A stretch of 64,000 bases of DNA from Dillenia suffruticosa. Taxonomy: Eukaryota > Streptophyta > Magnoliopsida > Dilleniales > Dilleniaceae. Under the pieces are notes generated by a model, which was not told the origin of the DNA, did no database searches, and saw only the letters and a program-made list of their open reading frames with translations. The stretch is taken from the NCBI GenBank assembly GCA_033439265.1, contig JAVTVX010000035.1, positions 9,946,001 through 10,010,000 of the forward strand, written 5' to 3'. The translations under genes and the position numbers were made by a program. Below, piece by piece: positions 56,050-64,000 of this stretch. The stretch's first letter is position 1, and the number at the start of each line of letters is the position of its first letter.

Positions 56050-56054
56050 GAAAT

Positions 56055-56894
56055 CAAGACATGAAATTGAAGCACACCCAAAGTTGAAATGAAGATTTAG
56101 TTAAGAACCCGCGTACGAGGACCTCTCTCCGCCTTTAGTGGGTGAAGAGAGGCCGCCATTACTATGGTCGCCACTATGTTAAAGAATGAAAAATATCGTG
56201 GGCCTCATAGCCATGGCCTCTGATATTGTTGAATGACAAAAGCTCACCTCCCAATTTCTTAAATGAAATGTGAAGATAGCGAGAGAGAGACCTGAAGCAA
56301 ATGTCGAGCAACAGAAAGGCCATCAAAGCTAGCACCGAGGATAGCGTACCTAGTAGAAACTTGAAAAATAAGTAAATTTAAACAAAACACATAATCAAAT
56401 TGAAGAAACCAAGATATATATTTTCCGAGGGTGGCAAACTTGAGTTATTTAGGTGCGGCTAGAGATGACGAATAGCGAGGAGGAGAAACCAAAAGCAGTC
56501 ATTGTCGAGTTTTGATTCTACTCAGAAACAATGACTAGGGTTAAGATTTGTGACGCAAATGGTCGCAACCATCCATTTTTCTCTGTGCTGAAGAAAATCA
56601 GGCTTTCTAACTTTGGCTTCAACTATAAATAGAAATTTTAAAATGTTTTTCAATTTTAGAGAAAAATGAAAAAAGCTGGGATGTAGAGAGAAGGATTTTT
56701 TTTTCTTTTTTACTTGATCATTGATACTTATTTTTTTATTTTTAAAAATTCAAAATCTTAATTAAAAAAGTCTAATACTCTACGACTAGATCGAGGGGGC
56801 CAATTTTTAAATTTTTAATAAAAGGTGTTTTTTAAAAAAATAATAATAATTTTAATATCATTCTAATATTATTTTAACATTTAATAGCAAAAAT
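56055..56894. other. Spacer before the LINE
   Basis: Less AT-rich up to about 56600 (words such as CCTCTCTCCGCCTTTAGTGG and GGCCTCATAGCCATGGCC), then AT-rich. I could not assign it to a gene, and the lack of open frames suggests a decayed repeat or gene fragment. Confidence 0.35.
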
Positions 56895-59074
56895 TAGATG
56901 TGAAGCAGCTTGGCTTTCACACCCATATTTCAATGAAGTCTTTACTAAAGCTTAGGAAGAAGGAGAGGGTTTCCTGATGAGGGCAGTTAAAAACATAGTG
57001 GAGGAGCTTAAAGTGTGGAATAAGATGGTCTTCGATAACATTTTTGGGAGGAAAAGAGCTCTGGAGGCCAGATTGAGGGGCATTAAACGAACCAAAACTA
57101 CAACCAGTCTAAAGCTTTGCAGGAGCTGAAAACTAGTGTTCTTGAAGAATATAACCGAGTTTTGGATCAAGAGGAAACCTTTTGGCTTCAAAAGTCTAGA
57201 CTGAATTGGAGTAGCAAAGGAGATAGAAATACCAGATTTTTCCATTTCACTACACAGATAAGAAGACAAGGTAATAGGATAGCTGCTCTACAAGTGGGTA
57301 GGGATTGGTGCATTGACCAAGACAAGATAAATGAGCATGTGTAGAACTATTTTAAGGACCTATTCAAAGGGAAAGTAGTGGTTCTCCCTACGAACAAATT
57401 TACAAATTACATCAAGAAAATTGACCAAAGCCAACATGAGAACCTCACCAGAGCTGCCAATGAGGAAGAGGTAAGACAAGCTATTTTTTCAATACAAGGC
57501 TTGAAAGCTCCAGGCCGTGAAGATCTTCAACCTATTTTCTTCCAAAAGCAATGGAAAGTGGTCAATGATTCTCTTGTAGGTTCATGAATGAAGCTCTCAT
57601 GCAATGATCCTGCTGATGCTCATATAATCCTAATCCCTAAGGTTAACTGCCCCAAGACAATAAGTGATTGCATACTAATTAGTCTTTTGATTACCTCTTA
57701 TAAAGTTTTGTCTAAAGTTTTAGTTCAGAGATTGAGACCCTTTATCCAGGACTTAATTTGCCTGCACCAAAACAGTTTCCTCCCAGGGAAAGGAACTACC
57801 GGTAACATAGTAGTGATTCAGGAAGTGATACATTCTCTCTGTAATTCTAAAAGAAGCAAACATGGAATGATATTGAAGATTGATCTAAGGAAAGCTTATG
57901 ACAATGTCTCTTGGAGCTACCTCGGGAAGGTTTTACTAGACATTAACCTCTCCATTCCTTTGGTAAGGTTGATTATGCACTCAGATACTTGTGGAAAAGT
58001 GTCTCTTGTTTGGAATGGTAGGGTGTTGCCCCAAATGAAGGCTGGTCAGGGTCGTAGACAGGGGGATCCTCTGTCCCCGTATCTTTTCATTGTGGTAATA
58101 GATAGGCTTTCTCATATAATTCAGGAAAAGATCAACAAAGGGAGATAGCAGCCTATCAAAGTGACAAGGAATAGTTCTCCAGTCTCTCACCTCTTTTTTG
58201 CAGATGATCTCCTCCTATTCTAAGAGGCAGAGCAGCTTAATTTGAATACTATTTTAGAGTGTCTTAGAGAGTTCTCAGCTGAAAGTGGATTGGAAGTGAA
58301 TCCAACTAAGTCCAGAATTTGGTTTTCCCCTAATACTCCATGGACAACGAAAACTTCCCTGACTGCAATGAGCAAATTTGTTCCTTCGGAGGACTTAGGA
58401 AGATATCTTGGAGTCCCTACCATCCATAGGAGGGTTAAGAAGGACTTCTATAATCATTTAATCGAGAAGGTCAAGAACAAGTTAAATGGATGGAAGGCCA
58501 AGGTGCTAAGTAATGCTGGGAGGAAGACCCTCATCCAAGCGGTTAACACAGCTATCCCTCTTTATACTATACAAACAGCTTGGATCTCTAGGGAAACTTG
58601 CAATAGGTTGGATACGATTAATATGGACTTTTTGTGGGGAAGTGAAGAAGGAGAAAGGAAAATTCATCTAGTTAACTGGGAAACTATGTGTAACCCTAAG
58701 AAGACTAGAGGTTTGGGATACGCAAAATGAGAGAGAGCAATGTTGCAATGATTGCAAAGCTTGCAAAGCTTGCTTGGAGGGTGGTCAAGGAGGATGAAGC
58801 TCTTTGGTGTCAGGTTCTCAAATCTAAATATCTGAGTAAGGATAACTTTTTTAACTATAAGAAGGGTATCGGAAGTTTAATGTTTGGAGAGAGATCTTGA
58901 ATAGCAGGGACTGCCTTCGAGAAGGAATTAAAGGGAGAGTGGGAGATCGTCAGGATATTGACTTTTGGGAGGATAAGTGGGTTGGAGAGGAGAGACTTGG
59001 TCGGGTTGTCGAAACCCTCAAATTAATACTGATTTCCCCAATGCAACAAACTGTAGCAATAGTGGTTACCAGAT
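56895..59074 (+). pseudogene. L1-type LINE ORF2 (endonuclease missing, RT degenerate, 3' end cut by an Athila-like LTR)
   Basis: Starts at RCEAAWLSHPYFNEVF, already past the endonuclease, so it is 5'-truncated. Then come NIVEELKVWNKMVFDNIFG, FWLQKSRLNWSSKGDRNTRF (57180-57240), IKKIDQSQHENLTRAANEEE, LKAPGREDL, HIILIPKV, SFLPGKGTTGNIVVIQEVIH, LKIDLRKAYDNVSWSYL (first RT Asp), GQGRRQGDPLSPYLF, then VSHLFFADDLLLF (58180-58220, catalytic ADD intact), LEVNPTKSRIWFSP and LGRYLGVPTI, and the C-terminal WISRETCNRLD and DFWEDKWVGEERLG parts. Stops at 57342, 57585, 58146 and 58219 and frame changes after 58730 make it non-functional. The last recognisable LINE text is at about 59070, where the Athila-like LTR begins. 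Confidence 0.93.
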
Positions 59075-60355
59075 TGAATCCCAAGGGAACTAATTAATTC
59101 AATCTCTTAGTTAATGTAAAAAAATAAAATTGGGGGTTTTCAAACAAATTGCTAAAATAAAATTTACCGAATAAAAATTAATAACCTAAAAATAAGAAAC
59201 AAATCAACAATACAAAATACTAAAATTTAAGGAAGAAATTCAATTTACCAAACTCCGATTCAATGATTCATATATTCGATTGTCTTATTGATCATTGGTT
59301 AAAAATATTATTCTTGCAATTCAAGCATTTAACCTTAAATCTATTAGGATAGCCATAATAAATTTTGTATTTTCCTAAAATAATTGACCAAACCTAGCAT
59401 CCAATCAAAACTTATCATTAATCGATTGAGCACGATAGCGTTCCATATCAAATAATGACAGCATTAAATTCTATGAAAACAGTTAAACCAAAATACAAAT
59501 AACCAGGATAGCCGTACAATTATTCGATTTTGGTTCATCGATTCCTTAGATTAAAATGAATATCGGCAAACGACCTATAAACATGTATAACCTATTTGCT
59601 ACTCGTACCATTCATTCATGACAATTACGGATCACTGAAATTTTGGATGCAGTAGAAAAATTGATATTGAATTAAATTGTCAGATTAACCAATACCAATC
59701 TTTCATAAAAATAAACCAAGAATCGACGAATACTTGAATAAAAGACAAGAAATTAAATTAAGAACATAACCTCACAATGAAGAACAATCGATTAAAATTC
59801 CCCTTGAATCAGAATAAAAGAACTAGCCACTCATGGTGGTAAATATCAACACAAGAAAATAAAAAAAATAATGTTCCTAAGAAAAAAGAAAAAAAAATAA
59901 GAAATAAAACCTAATGAGAGATTGAATGAACAGTCATGAAGTTCCTCTCTTTTCTCCTTAAGATGCAGCCACCTCCTTGGAGTATTGTGTAGAGAGTATT
60001 GTGTTTTTCATTGAGTGCAGCCCTTCATTTAAATAGGCAAGGCAGCCGGCCCCTTTTTGGAAAGAAAATATATGAATGTGCTCTTTTCTTCCAACCTCTT
60101 TGAGAGAATTAGTAACATGAGAGATTTAGTAGCATTTTCCTTCCTTTTAATCTTTCAAATCAATTAGGAATCTTCTCATTATAGACTTTACTCCCAATTA
60201 GCTCCAAAATTTCCTTATTAAGCCCAATTTGCTCCAAGTCCTCAATTTCAATTTCCTAAAAAAATAAAATTCAATAAAACCAACCATTAGTACATTAAAC
60301 AATTCAAATTCAAACCATGATAACAATAATAAATTCAATAAATTGCATGTTATCA
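59075..60355 (-). repeat. Athila-like 3' LTR
   Basis: 1281 bp. On the minus strand it starts TGATAACATGCAATTT and ends CCTTGGGATTCA, so it has intact TG...CA ends. A TATA-type box (CTATTTAAATG, minus, at about 60033) lies mid-LTR. The polypurine tract (minus GGTGTGGGGGAATT, 60356-60369) directly precedes it. Confidence 0.85.
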
Positions 60356-60369
60356 AATTCCCCCACACC

Positions 60370-62294
60370 AAACCAATGTTCTCAAGCATTTACAATACCA
60401 ATACCATACAACCATTCTCCTCTTCACTCCTTCCCCTCCTTCATTTCATCATTCAACAATCTCAAGTAGCACACATTGAAACATTCAAGCCAGAATCACA
60501 ATCTAGAGAGCAAGTAATCATAGTTTGTATAACCTTAAAAGAAAATATAAGTACCCCAATAGACTCAACAATATCATCAGAATTCAATGCAACAAGATCC
60601 GTTACCCTCACAAGGAGATCGCTCTATGCACTCAAGTGTTTAAAGGGAATTTATTGATAACTCTCAAAATCAAAGCATAGTATGCTATTACCATAGGCTT
60701 GCTTATTAATCAAATCTCCACCACTGAATATATGAATTCAAAACAAAAATCCGGGGGTTTTCATAAGGGTTGTAACGTGGCTTGGGTAAAGGAATGGTAA
60801 AAAGGATAAATGTATCGTGTAATAAATATATCAAAGAAGCATGTCAAGAGCATATCTCCTATATCTCATATCATGAAATACAATCAAGCCAAAAGAAAAA
60901 AATACCCCAATCAAGATCATAATCATCTCTCAATCAAACTTTTCACATTTTCGCTTCAAATTCCCCAATTTCAACTTTTGAGAATTTCTTCTTTTTCTTT
61001 TTCTTTTCCTTCTTTTTTTTTCCTTTTTTTTTGTTTTTTTTTATGAATAAGGAAACTAAATGAGGATCAATGAAAAATGCCGCGCATATGCAATCCTCCC
61101 CAAGTATATAATCAACTTCCCGAAAATAAATCTCACAATAAAAGTATCTCATTCCCTTTGCAAATAACCACTAAATATATGCTCAAATCACATGCTTCTT
61201 TAATATAAGGACCAAATAAAAGGTGAAACGTAAAAAGAATGCTATGTGTTAATTAATGAGGTTAAAGCAAAGAAATGGGATATAAACTCAAAGGGTTTCA
61301 CTAAGAGAAAAATTATGCACAGGAAGGTTTGTTTTCGAGAGCTAAAATGGGTAAACCTAAATGCCCCCATCATATTAATGTATGAATTCATTGATGTTGT
61401 TTCAAAAAGTATAGCAAAGCAAGTTCTAGAATAAACACACTAAGATTGATGCACACTCAAGAAGAAAGATTAGAGCAAATTTGATGACATGCTCTTAAGG
61501 CTCAAATTCTCACAAAAAATTATGCAATGTTGTATCAAATCTATCACATTTTCAAATGACTCAATCATCAAGATCAATGGGACACTTTAAAACAATTTTA
61601 TCCAAAAATAACTAGTCACACTTGTCTCTTTCATGCATTTCAAACTCAAATCAACAATGTATACTAACTCAAAATCATTATCCGACAAAATCCAGAGGGT
61701 ACGAAGTTCCAAAGAAAAATAGAAGAGATGACATTAGCATGAAAATCTCCCCTACACCTAAATACTACATTGTCCTCAATGTATGCAAAAGATGAGAATG
61801 TGAGACACAATGCTAAAGAAATTCACATTTAGTACAATTGAAAACGAATCTCAAAAAATGAAAGATGTGAGGCAAGAAAAAAGGACAATGAAAAGGAAGA
61901 AGAAAAATGAGAGTACTCCCCTAATGTGATGGCGGGCACTGTGGAGAATGCGAGGTCTCCTCTATGAGTCCTTCGGTTTGGGCAGTCGCAACTAGCACAT
62001 TTTTCCAAAAAATTTAGTGGGTTGTGGAAACCGCGTGATCATGCCCTAATGCCAAGACTGCTTCTGTCCGAAAGCTGACTGTCACTCTATTCGTGTCGTG
62101 GCCTGAGAAAATTGCTGAACATATGCAAAAAAGTAAGAGAATGGATAAATAACACTAAGAAAACATTGAAAATTGAAAAAAAATGAAATAACTAAAAATT
62201 AAATCAAACTCTAAAAAAGAAAAAAATATTTGGGTTGCCTCCCAACAAACGCAATTATTTAACGTCTTTATACTCGACGGTCTTCATGTTTGAT
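60370..62294 (-). other. Athila-like non-coding 3' internal region
   Basis: 1.9 kb between integrase and LTR, where Athila elements may carry an env-like gene. No such frame is open here. There is a long polypyrimidine tract at 60980-61045 (purine-rich on the element's sense strand) and a patch of higher GC at 61920-62110. Confidence 0.6.
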
Positions 62295-62777
62295 TCAGTC
62301 AGAAGAATAATTTGGAGACATCAATGTAATGTCCAACATTGTAGAAATCTCCATCTCATCATGAAATATCTTCAACCGATGTCCATTCACCTTGAAAACT
62401 TTATTTGTGTCAAGACTTTTGATTTCCACTGCACCATGAGAAAACACATTAGTAACAACAAATGGACCAACCCATCGAGAACGCAATTTACCTGGCATGA
62501 GTTTGAGTCGAGAATTATATAGAAGCACTTTTTGTCCAATCTCAAATTGTTTCCTTAAGATCATACCATCGTGAAACAATTTAGTTTTCTCTTTATAAAT
62601 CCTCGAGTTCTCATAGGCCTCCAATCTCAACTCTTCAAGTTCTTGTAGTTGCAATTTCCTCGACTCACCGGCTTCATCCATATTCATATTGCAACGTTTG
62701 ATCGCCCAATACGCTTTATGCTCAACTTCCACCGGTAAATGACAGGATTTCCCAAAAACTAACCTATAAGGAGACAT
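62295..62777 (-). pseudogene. Athila-like integrase C-terminal part
   Basis: A 160-codon open piece: [80 protein letters not shown] (the GPF module) and [12 protein letters not shown]. It is separated from the core by a frameshift at about 62850. Confidence 0.9.
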
Positions 62778-62824
62778 CCCTATTGGCGTTTTGAAAGCTG
62801 TCCGGTATGCCCACAGTGCATCAT

Positions 62825-63316
62825 CTAAACGTAAACTCCAATCTTTTCATCCCGGATTGACGTTTTCTCTAAAATGGATTTAACTTCACGGTTGGAAACT
62901 TCGGCTTGTCCATTTGTCTGAGGATGGTATGCCGTAGCAACCCGGTGATGCACTCCATATTTTTTCATCAATGCTTCGATTGCTCGGTTACAAAAATGGC
63001 TTCCTTGATCACTTATGATGGCTCTAGGGATCCCAAACCTACTAAAAATGTTAGTCTTGATAAAACCTACAACAGACTTAGAATCATCAGTTCTGGTGGC
63101 TTTTGCTTCCACCCATTTCGATACATAATCAACAGCCAAAAGAATGTAAGCATATCCACAAGACGAAGGGAATGGACCCATAAAATCAATACCCCATATA
63201 TCAAATATTTCACAAACAAGAATGGGTGTTTGGGGCATCTCGTTTCTATGAGACAAAGTTCCCGTCCTTTGACATCTATCACAGTTTTTGCAAAACAAGT
63301 GAGCATCTTTAAACAA
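62825..63316 (-). pseudogene. Athila-like integrase core
   Basis: Zinc finger end [11 protein letters not shown], then [20 protein letters not shown] (first Asp), [20 protein letters not shown] (second Asp) and [20 protein letters not shown] (Glu). The D, D, E set is complete. A one-base shift near 62850 sends the frame to a stop, while the correct continuation ([16 protein letters not shown]) is readable in the next frame. Confidence 0.92.
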
Positions 63317-63405
63317 GGTCTCCCAATATAACCCACTATCTAAAACTTTTCTTGCGGTTCTCCGTGGTCCAAAATGTCCCCCACAAGCATAACTATGACA
63401 AAATG

Positions 63406-63996
63406 CTAAAATGGATCTATGTTCATTCTCTGGGACACACTCCTAATTATTTGATCAGAACAAAATTTCCACAAATATGGCTCATCCCACACATAATATT
63501 TTGTCTCACATCGAATTTTATCCTTCCTTGACTTACTAAGATCACTAGGCAAAATGTGTGTGACCAAATAATTCACAATATCTGCATACCAAGGAGTAAT
63601 ACCTTTCAAGTGAAATAACTGCTCATCAGGAAAATTTTCAGAAATAGGTAATGGATCTTCTTCATTCACTAACCTGCTTAGATGATCAGCTACCAAATTC
63701 TCAGCTCCACTTCGATCCTTGATGTTCAAATCAAATTCTTGCAACAGGAGAATCCACCGTATCAACCTGGGTTTCGACTCCTTTTGCGCCAATAGATATT
63801 TCAAAACTGCATGATCAGAATACACAATTACTTTAGAACCAAGTAAATAGGATCTAAATTTATCTAAAGCAAAAACAATGGCCAAGAGCTCTTTTTCGGT
63901 GGTGGTGTAGTTGCATTGAGCAGCGTTCAATGTCCTTGAAGCGTAGTAAATGACGTGACTCTTCTTATCAATCCGCTGGCCAAGAACTGTTCCCAC
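63406..63996 (-). pseudogene. Athila-like RNase H domain
   Basis: A 196-codon open piece: [40 protein letters not shown] (Glu in EKELL), [14 protein letters not shown] (Asp in SDHA) and [20 protein letters not shown] (family end KDxxGxENxVADHLSR). It leads to the linker before the integrase. The frame continues beyond the right edge of the window. Confidence 0.9.
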
Positions 63997-64000
63997 AGCA

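Larger units (their letters stand above)
59075..64000 (-). mobile_element. Athila-like Ty3/gypsy retrotransposon (5' part beyond the right edge)
   Basis: Transcribed on the minus strand. The window holds the 3' LTR (59075-60355), a non-coding 3' region, integrase and most of RNase H; RT, protease, gag and the 5' LTR are beyond 64000. Integrase and RNase H wording ([39 protein letters not shown]) is that of the Athila/Tat branch. The left target site would be CAGAT (59070-59074), to be compared with the unseen right flank. Confidence 0.88.

Overview
The window is plant nuclear DNA, most likely from a eudicot. The evidence is spliced genes with plant-type introns, a plant plasma-membrane H+-ATPase, an RPL39 gene whose upstream region has site II and telo-box words, and a set of plant transposons: Ty1/copia including the SIRE lineage, Ty3/gypsy chromovirus and Athila-like elements, L1-type LINEs, a CACTA element and Au-type SINEs. 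All calls come from reading the sequence. No database search was run, so family names rest on remembered motifs.

Three host genes are supported. (1) The 5' part of a calcineurin-like metallophosphoesterase lies on the minus strand (five exons, 4849 down to 1146) and runs off the left edge. (2) RPL39, encoding the 51-residue ribosomal protein eL39, lies on the plus strand (34326-34684, three exons, the first containing only the ATG). (3) A complete plasma-membrane P-type H+-ATPase lies on the plus strand (37580-41881, 15 exons, 951 residues). It has a 4-codon upstream ORF and a perfect hairpin in its leader, and it ends in the 14-3-3-binding YTV tail.

Roughly two thirds of the window is mobile DNA. 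Left to right: Au-type SINEs in introns of the phosphoesterase gene; a complete but decayed copia element (5411-12438, TSD AAAGA); two further SINE-like insertions (12895-13227); a LINE RNase H/3'-end fragment split by a complete gypsy chromovirus (13606-19128, TSD GAGGC); an 11.3-kb SIRE-like copia element (21359 to about 32680) with an env-like 3' region and 69-bp LTR repeats; and a short tRNA-derived SINE (33464-33561).

To the right of the H+-ATPase gene, a small array that repeats its 3' flank together with a LINE 3' end has been split by a 7.0-kb CACTA-like element (42576-49609, TSD ACT). That element has no visible transposase but carries two GC-rich minisatellite blocks. Then come a 4.3-kb LTR element with no gag or pol (51748-56049, TSD GAAAT) whose interior consists of four unrelated tandem arrays, a truncated L1-type LINE (56895-59074), and an Athila-like gypsy element inserted in that LINE (59075 to beyond 64000).

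The two genes on the right half (RPL39 and the H+-ATPase) sit in an 8-kb low-transposon island at 34-42 kb. No tRNA, rRNA or CRISPR locus was found. The most unusual items are the CACTA-like element with GC-rich arrays, the array-filled LTR element, and the phosphoesterase gene, whose short exons leave almost no open reading frame.
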